NCBI GenBank assembly: GCA_905147135.1
Contig: LR990052.1
Location: forward strand, 16,926,200 to 16,990,199
Direction of reading: 5' to 3'
Length of the DNA: 64,000 bases
From: Blastobasis lacticolella
Lineage: Eukaryota; Arthropoda; Insecta; Lepidoptera; Blastobasidae
Shown: in pieces, positions 19,991 to 33,085 of the stretch
Position numbering within the stretch: the first letter of the stretch is position 1
Layout of the letters: each line of letters begins with the position of its first letter
Notes under the pieces: model-generated
Database searches by the model: none
Told to the model about the DNA's origin: nothing
What the model saw: the letters and a program-made list of their open reading frames with translations, nothing else
Made by a program: the position numbers and the translations under genes

Positions 19991-22900
19991 ATTTAGCAAA
20001 AAATACCATCCAACGCAATATCTGTTTACTCGCCTCGTAGTGATGACCTAATAGTCCTAATACAAATGATTAAGTTAATAGCACCAATAATGACCTAAGT
20101 ACTATAAAACTTGAACCTACAAAACCCATTATTATGATAAATAAAATAAATAAATAATTTATTCAAGAAAGCTTATGTCTAAAATTACATAGTTAAATTT
20201 AAAATAAGTACCTACTTATGTAAAAATTTAAATAGAACAATTTAAAATTATTTATTACCCTAGTTATTTAAGCTAAGTAAATTAAGTAGATACATGCTAT
20301 ATTTTTAATTAACTAGATGCCTAAACTAAGTAATATAACTATAAAGATATACTCGTACATGAGGATCTCGTAAAAGAAAGTACTTAGTAGCACTATAAAT
20401 TCTGCAGTTTGTACGTACATGACGGTCATAAACTGTAATTTACTTGCAGCCTACATTCTGGTCAATATTGTTGGCCCAGTGGGTTCATTCTGCGTCATTG
20501 ACGTTCAATTCTATCTAATGAATCGTGCATTAGTATCTGCGGTTTAGATTCCTCCATCATTGCTCCACGGCAGATCTGTCATAGCTTCGGTGATTGTTAA
20601 CTTTTGCAAGAAACCCCATGAAAAGACAAGATACAGTTAGCAATTATAATGACTTTTTAATGCAATTTGCCCAACCTTATTGAGGCAATCTGTCATCTAT
20701 TTTCCATGACTTTTTGCCTAACTAACTTTATTATACTCCTCCATCATAGCCCATCCGTGTAGTATGTTGACGCTTAAGAAACTAGCATTGAATGGTCGTG
20801 CTAAAACTTGATTCTGTGGGCAAGCCACTTAGAAGGTAATGTGTGCTTGGTTACCAAACTGTTTGGTCTTCTGTGACCTTTGGAGAACCAGTAATCTCAG
20901 CACATAACCTGTATTGTAAATACTATAAGTACGAGTACAAGAACAACAACCGCATGTAGTTTGAATCTGCTAACATTGGATTATCCCGCGATATCCGGCT
21001 ATTATTCCGGGACATAAAGTACCTGGCCTGTGATACTCGGAAAGAATGGAGCTTCCTATAAGCGAAATCATTTTCGAAATCGGTTCCAAGGAGTTTTATA
21101 GATTACAGCCTACACAACACGCCACGCCTTTCCCTGTAAGACTTAGCTCCTATATAGACGTGCACGATTACTTACTGCACGATTTGTACCAAATTTTTAT
21201 GCAATTTTGGTTTATATGCTAATTACAAAAAGGTTATTTTATTATTTGCAAACAAACGCGCAGCGGCCGCATAGCTACCGCACAGTCGTCGTGCCGTTCT
21301 TGCGTAGTCAGCGCGTCATGTGCGCAGGGTAGACAGCACGTTTTTTGCCCGGTTGATTCGCGGCGACTATGCGGGCACGATGCGTACGCGTTTTCTGTCT
21401 TTCTAACCTATAAACGAGCCTTTAGGCAGATCCCATGGCCATTTGCCATTTGACAAACCTCTAGCTTCTTCCAGATTCATCAGCTTTACATCTACAACAC
21501 CTGAAGGGATTACATCTGCAAATAAACAAACAAATATTACATCCGCAATAAAGCCTGTACAAGTACAAGAAATCTTGTGAGCAGTAATAAAATTGTATTT
21601 CCTATTTTCACTTCATTACTATTCTTCTCCGCAATGATCGTAAAGTCTCTGTCTATAAAATTATAATTGAAACTTGCATTATTGGAATAAGTATACTTGT
21701 TACATGTACTGCTAAGCCATTCCATTCTCGAAGGCTTGTCTGTCAATAAAACAGAAAATTAACATTAGCAATAACGTTATACTGATTCGAACGTTTAAAT
21801 ATTATATACGGTTGGATAGCCACTCATAAAAGTGGTATTTAATACTGTATGCCTATTTCATAAGCGGAATTAAAGATACACTATGTATAATTATATTGAT
21901 GTAACATTTGTATCTATTATGGTAAGGAGTAACTGCTAGTTACAAAATACCATATAATTGTTACAATTAAGAATTGACTTTTAGAATAAGGCAATTTAAA
22001 ATTGTAGGTGTATTTTGTACTTTTATGGATTGTAACAATTATTTGTGTCTATTCTATACTATACGCATGGCAGCTTCTGTCGCAGAATGCCTGAAACATC
22101 TCCGAAAGTAATCGATTATTTAATGTGAAGATTTTCTACTATCTTCCGTACAAAAAACCTTACGATCAATACCGATTCAATGAATTCAAACTAAAATCTA
22201 TTTGACATCGACGTCGTCCATCGCTTCAGCCTTTTGCTTTTTCTAGGCCCCATAAAGTAATTATAAGTGTGATGTCATTTTTTGTCAGATTTGTTCTAAT
22301 TTTTCTCTTGGCCGAGGCTTGGTCTCCGTGTCACCATATTAGCGACCTTCGCGCGCAAGGAGGCGACACAAAAAAAGTATGCAAATGAATTCGACCACGG
22401 TTGGCCGAAACTCCGTTCACAGTTTGATTTACTGGGTCATTGACTGGCGACTTGTTCTTAAAAAAAGTTTTCAAACTTAACGGCTGTTCTTGGGTAAAGG
22501 TTGGTAACTTTTTTATTTTGAGGTGTGTGTAACCAGCCAGTTGATTAATTTGTCAATTACGACAGAATACTTTAATTAGTTTGGTGTTGTCTTCTAATGT
22601 ATGTAAGCCGAAATAACCTGATTGATTAATCTGAGCCAATTTTTGATCACGTCTTCACTTGCGCAAACTCTTAATTAAAACTATGATATAATAGTGGCAG
22701 TTATAACCAGTACACTCGGTCACGATTTTGTTTGAAAAAAAAACTGTTTGTTATTATCTTGATTTTCATAGATGATGCCTTCATTGTTAAAGAATGTCTG
22801 TTCATCGTTGTGCTTGCTTTTTTTTGTATCATCATTCATACATACAATGATCTTGAACTTGCGTGTATCTGACAATTATAGTGGGTAATGATGAAGATGA

Positions 22901-23939
22901 CTTACATGACCAACATTTTTAATGTCATACAATGTCAACATTCGTAGTAACGTGCGATAATAGAAATTTGGGATTTAGGACAACACATATTCGCTGGTCA
23001 ACTTGCATATTCCAACTTTCCAATTAAATACGCGTTTAGGTAATTGAATATAATTCGTTTAAAATAAATACTGACTTTAATCAAATTAACTTATCACTAC
23101 AAATATACAATACCTACTTAGCTAACATGGCCATTCATTAATATAATAATCTAATTTAAAACCGCATTCAATATAATTATTGCATACCTCATCGAATCTG
23201 CATAACAAGACATCAATTTAATCATTTTTATTTTTATCCCGTAGCTCTACATGTAGAGCGTTATATTCTAAGGCTAAGTTACGCCGGTGACCCAAATACC
23301 ATGGTAATTGGTCGATGGCGGCTACCGCGGACCGGCACCGGCGCGACCAACGCCGGTAGACCCTTCACAACACACATTGCCCTCGACTGATTACGGACAA
23401 ACTGACACGATAATTTTAATAATACATACGGGTATACGTGGAAAAAAAATGCGGGTATCTCCTAGATCTTGCGGAGAATCGTCATTGTTAATAAAGCTAG
23501 AGACATCGTCAAGGTAAGCGGTAATCGCACATGAATCTACCATAATTAAATGGAGGAAGAACACCATGCATAATACTATTATATAATATTTAGATTCTAA
23601 CAAGTTTTTGTCCAAACTCTGTTAAAATTTAGATTCGCGGCAGGCTATATCGTTATTGGAGGCTGATGTGCTTTGCCAGTAGTTTTATACTATCCTTGAT
23701 GAATTACAAAATCGAAAATTGACGCTTAAAATGGCTCTACATCGACTCTACTATCATTTTATCACTCTCGGTGTGCTAACGAACTAGGAAAGGGGATAGG
23801 CTTCCTTAGCTTTTAAACTCTCCTTAATGAGATTCGCGCCTGGCTTTACCGTTATTGCGGATTTTGAAGTGATGCAACTTTATATTTGTAATTTTAGACG
23901 CATCATCATTCTCTACCCGGTTACGATCTCACGTACGAG

Positions 23940-24213
23940 GGCCCGTCCGCTGATCAAGGATTTGGCAGATCAGGGTATCACAGTGAAGCCACCATCTCCA
24001 TGCGACTAGCTATTCATCCCCTGCTGCCACCACCCCAGGGCAACCAGACCAAACTGGATAATGGTTACACATTCCATAGTCTGAATGTGCAGGTTTCATC
24101 ACGATGTTTTCCTTCACTCTAAGAGCATCGGTTAGTGTTCAACTAATGTACATAACTCAGAAAAGAGTCATTGGCTTGCGAGTCGTATACCTTTACCACT
24201 AGGCCACCGGTCA
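23940..24213 (-). mobile_element. SINE family C, copy 1 (minus strand)
   Basis: Read on the minus strand, the order is a tRNA-like start (ggtggcctagtggtaaagg), then tcaatgactcttttc-like and acattagttgaacactaacc blocks, gatgctctta, aaacatcgtgatgaaacctg and cacattcag. The same order recurs at 25080-25376 and 37440-37694. Loss of bases from the B-box region suggests an old copy. Confidence 0.65.
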
Positions 24214-24561
24214 ATTTTAGACAAGGCGTGATAATTTACAAAATAAAAAATCTACGCCAAAAATGGCTCTACAACGCCTCTACCACTAGAGAAAGTGACA
24301 TAGTGATACAATTTATCACACTCATAGTACTAACGTACTAGGAAAGGGGAGAGGTCTCCTTAGATCGGTGCTGGGCAGTCACACTGACTGGGTACCGGTT
24401 AAACAATGTTATTATTCGTTCGTTATTCAACTGAGCCGCTCCATACGAGTACAAGGTCGCCATGAAGAGATTCGGTGATATGAAATGAACTTAGGTGGGT
24501 GGGTTGTAGTGGTGGGCAATTATTTTTATGTATGCCGTCCGATAAGTGACGTTTATCATTT

Positions 24562-24617
24562 AGGTATGTAACAAATAAAATACCGTTTACACGTGGTATT
24601 TTATTTGTTACATACCT
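24562..24617. repeat. Perfect 23-bp hairpin
   Basis: The left arm (24562-24584) and right arm (24595-24617) are exact reverse complements around a 10-nt loop (gtttacacgt). The arms begin aggtatgtaacaaat. It could be a tiny foldback element end, or a hairpin RNA if transcribed. No second copy was noticed in the window. Confidence 0.75.
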
Positions 24618-25079
24618 GAGTAATTTTGTGTGAAGACTTCGAGGTCTGGGCTTTCATATTCGACCTAATATTGAAAAATATATATTTATTATCTATGTGA
24701 AAGTGATTTGATATTTGAATCGGATCATGCCTTTATTCCTATAACAGCTCTGTAAAAGATCTTTGTGAAATTATTACTTTTCTGGCGACTAAGAAGGTAT
24801 TGAAGCGAACATTACATAACATAACATTAATATTCTTGCTTTTCATTCTGTAACAATGTTTTGACAACTATTAAAATAGATAAAGATTTAACTTCAAAAT
24901 AAGCATGTTGTTATATTTTACACCATACTTTTATCAACAGCCCATTTGTATACTTGGGATTTTCCATTGTTACATTAGGACTTACAGTTAAGGAACGATA
25001 ACAGAATTGAAAACCCATAATGTATGGAAAATAACCATCAAATTTCTAGTTGGTCCCAATGTCTCGTCCCGCGAGTGAG

Positions 25080-25376
25080 AGCCCAGTTTCCACCTAAGCA
25101 TGATCCAGGATTTGACAAATCTAGTAATTCTAGTAGAGCAACTACCATCTGACTCGGTGACCCAGACCGGCGTGACCAGATTGGTTCATGGTTATACATT
25201 CAGTCGCCTGAATGTGCAGATTTCATCACGATGTTTCCCTCACTGTAAGAGCATCGGTTAGTGTTCAACTAATGTACATAACTCGGAAAAGAGTCATTGA
25301 CACATGGCGGCCCAGAGGTTCCAACCCTGTACCTCGGCGTACGAGTCGAACCTCTTAATCTCGCCACCGACGCTCC
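25080..25376 (-). mobile_element. SINE family C, best-preserved copy (minus strand)
   Basis: On the minus strand the head reads gcgtcggtggcgagattaag, aggttcgactcgtacg and gtacagggttggaacctc. The last part is a mutated B box (GGTTCGAACC expected), and the first part is A-box-like. The body has gtcaatgactcttttccgag, tacattagttgaacactaac, gtgagggaaacatcgtgatg and tgcacattcaggc. The head is tRNA-derived, consistent with a polymerase III SINE. Confidence 0.72.
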
Positions 25377-26368
25377 ATAATTAAATTCCCCATTCAAACC
25401 GCCTCGATATCGATTCCCAAAGAGTCCTAATCGCGTAGTGCACCAAACAGGCTTTCCCTAATTACTTCTGAGTAGGCTATTGCTAATGGGATCGAGATAG
25501 CGAGGAATTCGGCCGCAGGCCAGCCCTTGCCGCTTCACCTAATTCTTAGGGTCACCTCGACTTACCGGTCTTTGGTAAGGCCTGTTACACACTGTGGCAG
25601 AAATTGATTACCTCTTTTTAAAGCCACCAGGAATAGGACAGATTGACAGCTCCAGAGGGAGCTAATGTTGCTGTTACTTTCTGTTTTCAGTGAAGTTGAA
25701 AAGCGAGTGTATTGTTTGAGCTGAGGACGTTAAGTTATTTATTTTTATTTATTCAAGTACTATGGTAATTATAATTTTGTATATAAACGACTCAATGAAA
25801 TCAAACTACGGTATAGGTATTAATAGCTTCTCTAGTTATGTACCTAGATTACACCTAAATGGCGATGACGAAACCGAAGAAATTATTAATTCATCATAGA
25901 TATCTATAGAGACGCATTAAATGTATTAAGTGATTATATTGCATTATATGTATTAAGGGTATTGTAATGTCAAAATAAATAATCTCTAAAAACTACCAAA
26001 AAGTAAAGAACTATAATTTTTTATTTTGTTTGGTTATTTGGATTTAATTCAATGGAATTTAATTTGAAAATCAATGGTAAGTGTTAGGAATGCTGTTTAT
26101 TCGTATACCTATAATTATGTATATAAAAATTATAAAATATACTAAAATCACTATAATTTCTTTTAAATTTGAATACGGGAGAACTGCAATCAACCAATGA
26201 ATACATTCTGTCCCATGTGGATGTTGTTAATATACGAAAAAAATAACAAAACTCTAGCTACAGTTACTAACACTAACGCAGCAAAACAAAACCGTACAAA
26301 ACCACCACAATAGGCCCACGGCTTTACCGCAGGCGTGGAGAGTCACTTCACTAGTCAGCGGCGTGAAG

Positions 26369-26585
26369 TCAGTCAGACTATCAGACAGTCCGAGTCAGCA
26401 CGCAAACACGACCGCGCGTCGCGTTCCCGCCACTCCGCAGTCTGTTTACATCGTGACACCACCCGCAAAGATGTATTTATAAAGAATTAATCGCGCAGTG
26501 AGAAGAACTGTGACGCATGTGTCTAGTGCAGTGATCAGTGTGACTTGTGCCTTTTTTTTGGATTTTGGATATCGCCGCTGCTAAG
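26369..26585 (+). promoter_or_regulatory. Candidate alternative promoter and non-coding first exon
   Basis: A locally GC/CpG-rich island in AT-rich intron begins with overlapping TCAGT/ATCAGAC initiator-like motifs (about 26369-26390) and has acgaccgcgcgtcgcg near 26408. It ends at CTAAG|GTATGC (donor at 26586). The only ATGs open very short upstream frames that close within the exon. If spliced to the acceptor at 45776, translation would start at Met 45814. This gives an isoform lacking the 60 residues encoded by the first exons. Confidence 0.45.
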
Positions 26586-28517
26586 GTATGCAAGGTTTCG
26601 TGTGTTTTGTACGTAAGTGGGGGGCAAGGGACTGTAGATTTCTTTTCGTGATGTTTTTGACTTCTAAATAGTGGTTCTTTTTATTTATTTTATAATGATG
26701 TGCTTTATTATTAATATTCTTATGTAAAAAAAGTTTATTGCTATACCCTACCCGGGTTCCATGTCTTGTACTAACCTAAGTATATATTTCTTGTATTTAC
26801 TAACACGTGGAAACGCAATAAACGAATTGAATTGAATATTATTAAGCGTGGATTTAGGTATTGCATTGTTTATTTGTGAAATCAACGCTTCCTTGTTTCT
26901 AAATTTTAATTTTGTATATTATTAATCTTCGTTTTAATATTTATTACTCGCCGCAAGTTAAATATGATTTATTTATTTAACTGTTTATTGTACACAATAA
27001 TGATATACAGATATATGAAGTAACGCAGCCATCACACGCAGATTACCACAGCTATGCCCACGATTTTCTTTTGTAAAGCGAATACAGGCAAAATGTTTCA
27101 ACAAAGACTGCATATGTGCAACGTTTTCCTTTAATCGAAGCATAATATGAGGACAATTTAATAAATATACTTCCTTAAAAGAACTATAACTTCCGACGCG
27201 CTGAAATAATACCACGCTGGTAGCATGAGAACCACGCATTCAATAGATCTATCTTAGTGGAAATAAGTGCTGTATTACAAGGCTCATAGAGTCGGTTATC
27301 GAACGTCACCATTATTGATTTCATAAATACCACGCCAGATCGTAGGAAGAAATCTATTGAATCGATCTTATGTTTATTTATAGGCTGTACAATTTGAGGC
27401 ACTATCTGTTATCTAATGATTGAATGAAAGTGTTCAAGTTTGTTTTCGAATATTATTGACATGTTCATATTTTGGCAGTGAAAGTCTGTGAGTGCGACCG
27501 TGTGTAAGTTATACTCGTATAAACATTTATACATAAATAATAGTTTGTTTAATATGGTATTAACGTTGTTCTGTAAATATCAACCAAAATTATTGTCTCG
27601 TACAGTCAGCTGCACAGATAACTGATACCATATATTTAATGTATGCTAGGGGGGCCCATTCACTCTGCAGCTGAATGTACAGTGTGAAATGGAAATAATG
27701 TCTCATCTATAGTATCTTACTCTTAACTTCTAATGAAATACAAAGCCATAAACCATTAGTGAACTCCGAGTTTCCCACTTATACCAGGAAGGATGATTAA
27801 CTAGGAATAAGTGTACCTGGCGATTTTTTTATATTATTGTTACATTCTGAAATACAGCTCCTGTGTGTTCTATTCTACTACAGAATATCCTTACATTTTG
27901 CATATATGTATTGTGTGAACAGACACATTCATTTAAGTCAAATATGAGCCAACTTATAATATATCTGTCAAAACACATGTAGGTTGAGTGAACGGACGAC
28001 CGGATTTTATTCTCTTTCAATGATAAAATAGCATTACGAGGCGATTCGTATGAACTAAACATTTGAAATTAATATCTCGCGTAGGTATTATTGCACTTGT
28101 ATCGTCCGTACTAACGGGATCGTTCAGAAAACTGGCCGTTCCATCCGTCAGTATGTTCTTCTCCAATTACGTACGATGACTGTCATTACTGTGTACGGTA
28201 AAGGTCACGTGTTGCACCTTGGCCGGGTTATTTGCACTTGATATTGGTTTTTTTGTTTGATGATGACGCTGACATTCCGAGGCCGACATTTTGAGGTATT
28301 GCTAACGTGATGGAAGGCATCGTTGTGAGTTCTCGAATCGATATCGAGCCATTTGACGTGAACCCTTTCCGCTATCGGGAGACGCGGTCCGTGCGAACGC
28401 TTCATCGTTATGTCGTAGATCTTCCAGCTATCCGCAAGAGCCGCTTTGGTTCGACCGGCTGCGTACGGCTAAGGATGGAATGCGTTGCCTGCGAGTGTGT
28501 TCGCTGATCATTATAAT

Positions 28518-28640
28518 CTGGATGCCTTCAAGGCTAGAGTGAATAGGCTGTTCCTAGACAGGCATGCTCAATCTTCGCCCGCATCGTGAATTACCACCAG
28601 ATGAGATGGCGGTCAATTGCCTGGTTAGTCTAATATTTCA
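28518..28640 (+). mobile_element. LINE 3'-end fragment, copy 2
   Basis: The segment is nearly the same as 11340-11455: gatgccttcaaggctagagt, gaataggctgttcctagaca, ggcatgctcaatcttcgccc, ccaccagatgagatggcg, then an A run at about 28641. The encoded [20 protein letters not shown] peptide is the end of a LINE ORF. A further short copy is at about 29400-29460. Confidence 0.65.
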
Positions 28641-28829
28641 AAAAAAAAATTAACCGTTCCAAGAAATTGAACCTTATGACCACGTTGATCAACGATATCG
28701 TAAGTAATCGCATCTTAACACTCCACTGGAGTTGAGCCTCCTCTACACCAGTGGTGGGCTTCGCGATTATCTATGCGCTTGGCAGATGGGTTGGAGAAGT
28801 TGGAGATTGCAATATTAATTTAAATCATC

Positions 28830-28925
28830 GTCACCATTTTGGCGTTAAGTCCCGGTTGTGCTCCCGCGTGGCTTGCGAGGGCCCGGGATTCGCCTTTCGA
28901 CTCCTCTTGAGCCACTTCACTCGAA
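28830..28925 (+). repeat. Repeat family G, copy 2
   Basis: This is the counterpart of 15763-15850, sharing ggcgtta(t/a)gtcccg, cgagggcc and the ccacttc(g/a)ctcg block, with about one difference in five bases. Confidence 0.48.
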
Positions 28926-31900
28926 ATTATGACTATGTCATTAGACTCCCTGTACGACACCTACATGCTGTATTTTATTGCAAGGCACCCAGGCACATAG
29001 CCAATACCTAACCAGAGTAATACCTAACTCAACAAATACCTAACAAAATCATAACCATAGACAACGTTCCAATATCACAGATATATGAATAGAATAGAGT
29101 CGCCCCAGTACAAGTGCACTCCATGCATTCGATAACATCAATGTCACGCGTTAAACTTTTAACTGTGTAAGGGCACCGTCGTTTGTGGTTGTTAAGACTA
29201 AATTGTTCTGCACTCTCAACCCTGGTGGCCCCCATTGAAATGTGGGAAACTTTCTAAAAATTATTCTGAAATATCCGAATTAATTGTAGGTAAAAGTAAC
29301 TAACAAAATAAGCAATGTAGCGAATTAGGACATTAAATATCACTTTCAACGATGTACCGTGGTGAACCTATGGATGCAACTTCACAAAATGACAATATCA
29401 ATCAGTTTAAGGCCAGAGTGAACAGGCTGTTTCTAGGCTGCATGTTCCATCTGCAAGATCCATATATCGAAGATGCGGCACTGTTCTAGTAGCAGCGCGC
29501 TTGCAAGACCGAAAACCAGGTTAATAAACGCTTTGAGACTCCGGGAATATAATGGGTGACCGGGGAATTGAATGGGTGACTGTTTGATACTATATGACTA
29601 GTCGAACATCGCAACGGAACGAGCTCTCCACTAGGTATACCAGCTAATACCTTAGGGGAAGCGAGGTTAACCAACATCTTCCGCTGGGGCCCCTGAGACT
29701 GGTTGAACAATCTCGGGAGCCGACTGGCACCTTGTGATGGAATATTATTATTATCCATATATGCAACGCCAAATTATTAAGGTCGTGCGCATGTCACGCG
29801 CGACCGGCTCCGATTACCAAGCGCCAAGCGGCGACTGGAAACGGCGTGAAGTAATGCAGTTGTAATAAACGCAATGGCTGGATCCGAGGTGTTGGTAGCA
29901 GTTGCGTATGCGCATGGACGGACGGAAAAGAGACGGATACGTAGCGTGGAGTTCATTCATGATGCTATTGAATTGGCTATTGACCTATAACTTAAGTGAG
30001 TTAAGCTTTTTTTGCCAGACATTTTGTGTTCTGTATTTTTGACCACCATTTTTGGTTTAAGGGTGACGATGCGTTGAGCGTTAGCACGGCGCATGGACCG
30101 TATTTAAATGCATGACCTGACCTTTTTGGCAAGCGCCACGTACTAAACCTTCAATGAATTATAACACGCGCCGTGCTCCTGCTCAGCATACTCGACGTTA
30201 TAATGGTCTCATCCCTTATCTCAACTGTAGGCAAGTCAATGCTGCCGAAGATGGAACACGGCTCTAGAAAAGCCCACTCAGCTCACTAAGAGCCTCTGAT
30301 CAAAATAACAAGGCGAAGATGTTGAAAGTTTATCGAAAATATTACCAGCGAGAGTGTGTTGCTGACTAATGGATACAAAAATATATTCTGTGTTGGGCAA
30401 TGAATAGTAATTTAAATTGCGTAACTAGCCACCTGAGTCAGTTACGCTGGGAAGTAAAGGGATAAATAAATATAACGCGTCATTCAGTTTCGTAGAATTG
30501 GCAGTTTTATTATGTAAATTCATTTGGAGCAAAACTCTTTGATTCAGAACGGCATTGACGTGTCAAAGCGTATACTGCAAAAGATTTCTGTTCCTTAAAT
30601 ATTTATGTGTCCAAGAAAACAATTATAAAAACTCGTTGGTTTTGGAGTCATTTTCAATATTTCTTTTACTTACTGGTTTTATTCAGAAAAGTTCATACAC
30701 AGTGTATAAAGTTATTCAAGAAGAAGTGAACAGTTACAACTTGTAGACTGTTGATCGCATATCTTCTATTTATAACCCCGAATCACGTTAACCTCACTTA
30801 AAACCGGTATGTTAGAATCGTCTAATCCCACTATCGTAGTCCAACCCACTCGGGTCACTGTGCTGTGTAAAACTAATCTAACTTCATTTGAATTTGGTAC
30901 TTGGCGCCATAAACGGTTGTCTGCCAAAACCGTCCTCCTCGGTGTTACATTTGTGGCTATCTAGCCACGACCTTCCTAGAGTTACCAGATTAGCATGTGC
31001 GAATTCCGTTTTCGTTTTTCCGTATTAGGTTTTTAACGTGGTTGCTTAACAAATCCAAGCATGTCTTGCTATGTACGTTACTATATCCTTTTAAATTGCC
31101 GCTCCTCGCGCCGCGGGGGAGGGTGCTAGGCGCCACCTCCGAAATATGAGGAAAATAGGAATTTCCCATTATCTGAAAATTAACTATTATAAGTATCATA
31201 CGTATCTGGATTGTACCCAAAATTTCCTTTAGATTGGCAAAAGAATATTACTCAATATAATTAGGTAGATTTAGGTAATGTATTAAGACGGCAATTTAAA
31301 CGCCGGGCGCTTAAGAAGATATACTTCAGGCAACAAGTAAAAGTGTGTGTAAGATCCGTCCACACCGATCCCAGCGATATAACTGTGTGGTTATCCGTTG
31401 GCGGGGCCTGCGCCATTGTCTGGCTCGACCACCGCATTGTTTCTTGACACAATACTTCTTATTGTATACTAACGGCAACGACGTTACTTAATTGCCTTAC
31501 CTCGCCATGAACCTTTACTGCATCCGATATTGGCAAAAGAAAAGGGGTTCCCTCAAGGTCGTGGGACTTTTGTAACCAGAATTCAGGTAACTCCTATTCA
31601 GGTATTAACACAGTTTAACAATAAAGGCAATTCTGACTCTGATTCAGCATAGCGCCCGAGTCCTGACAATATAGGTCCGTCATTGTGTCTTCTCATTTTA
31701 GAAAAGCATTATAGTAATATAATTTACCGATGGAATTCCCTTCCTACCATTTGTTGTCGAGGAAGCACTTTTTAAACCTTTGTTTGCTGAATAGGGTTTT
31801 GGATAACCCAAGTACAGGTAAACGCGTTAATAATTTTAAAACAACTTTGAAACTAAAATGGATGTGCAAAAAAGAAGAGCGAGACCAATAGGCGGAAAAT

Positions 31901-32962
31901 CCGAAAACAAATAAAGTGGATCTATTGAAAACTTGTTTGAGGTAATTAGGTTATTCGGAAGCAATTACTTTAATGTTAGCCATTCTCAAACTACTTGCTC
32001 TATTATCTGTATGACGATTATTTAATATCAGACAATTAACTTGTATAACCTTCACAGCATAACATCCGCGTATTGTCTCCTAAAGAAATGTATGCACATT
32101 GAATTGTGATCTGTGAGTAGTATGCTAGTCATGTTTTATGAGGTTAAATCAATTTCTAACAATAGATAGTTCGTCTGCGATATTTTTGCAGATAGACTGC
32201 ACAGTGCATATTGTGAACTTATCGGAGTTCACCATCGTTATAGTCGTTTGGACATAGTTGATTTATTTGCTTACGGATTTCTTAATTTCCTAATATTATA
32301 AAGAATCATATTTATGAGTAGACCCCAGATAATAAGAAAAGGCTTACGGAAATAAGAAGATAAAAATAAAGAGACAAATCTCTCAAAAGTGGGACAAGTT
32401 CATGTCTCCAATTTCACTCAAAATTAATCCATCAGTGTTTCAAAATCCAACCATGAGTATAAATGCCCCATGCAATAAAATGGTCCTTGATGTCAACCTA
32501 AACAGAGTCCTGTAAAATTATATATTACACACAGGTGCTGCTCGCCAGTTTTCTTTTCTTGGCTTGATACGTTCCCGCATGTCTAGATGTAATTATTGTG
32601 CAAAACTTCAAACAATGAATAATTGATGATCATTTACTCGGGCCATTGGTCTTGGAACGTTGACAACACGAGTCGCACCCGTTTATGTTGCCTTAATTGG
32701 AAAACAATGAAGTATTAATTGTTCGCGATCACCTTTCGCGTTATGAATTTATAATTTAATTGTGCCTAATCTAGTAGCAGTTGCGTCATTCGTCATTGCC
32801 ATTTTTTTCACATCTCTAATTTAGGTATCTCTGAACTATCATTAAGTTTTTGATAGTTGTTATTAAGTATGTTGCTCCTCCATACAAGAGCATTTATAAT
32901 TAATCTTGGCATATTTAATGAATGGCTTGGTTACACGCAGGGTTGTACCCATGAATTATAGA

Positions 32963-33085
32963 CTGTAAGGGTGTCGTAGGTTATCGCACGTCATCGAGTA
33001 CAATAAAAATTCCACTTTGTAGCAATTGTAGACGTTGAGAAGACCCACAAAACGTTGGTCTGCCCGTGCACAATCTAACACATGT
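32963..33085 (+). repeat. Repeat family D, copy 2
   Basis: The segment has actgtaagggtgtcgtaggt, cgtcatcgagta, ccactttgtagcaattgtag, aaaacgttggtctgcccgtg and cacaatct. Just downstream, 33105-33128 (gacgggacttacacgcgacg) is also found next to copy 3 (about 38676-38699). A gagtttagtttgaaacaaa block appears near both (33579 and 38732). The D unit is therefore likely part of a larger, broken element. Confidence 0.62.
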
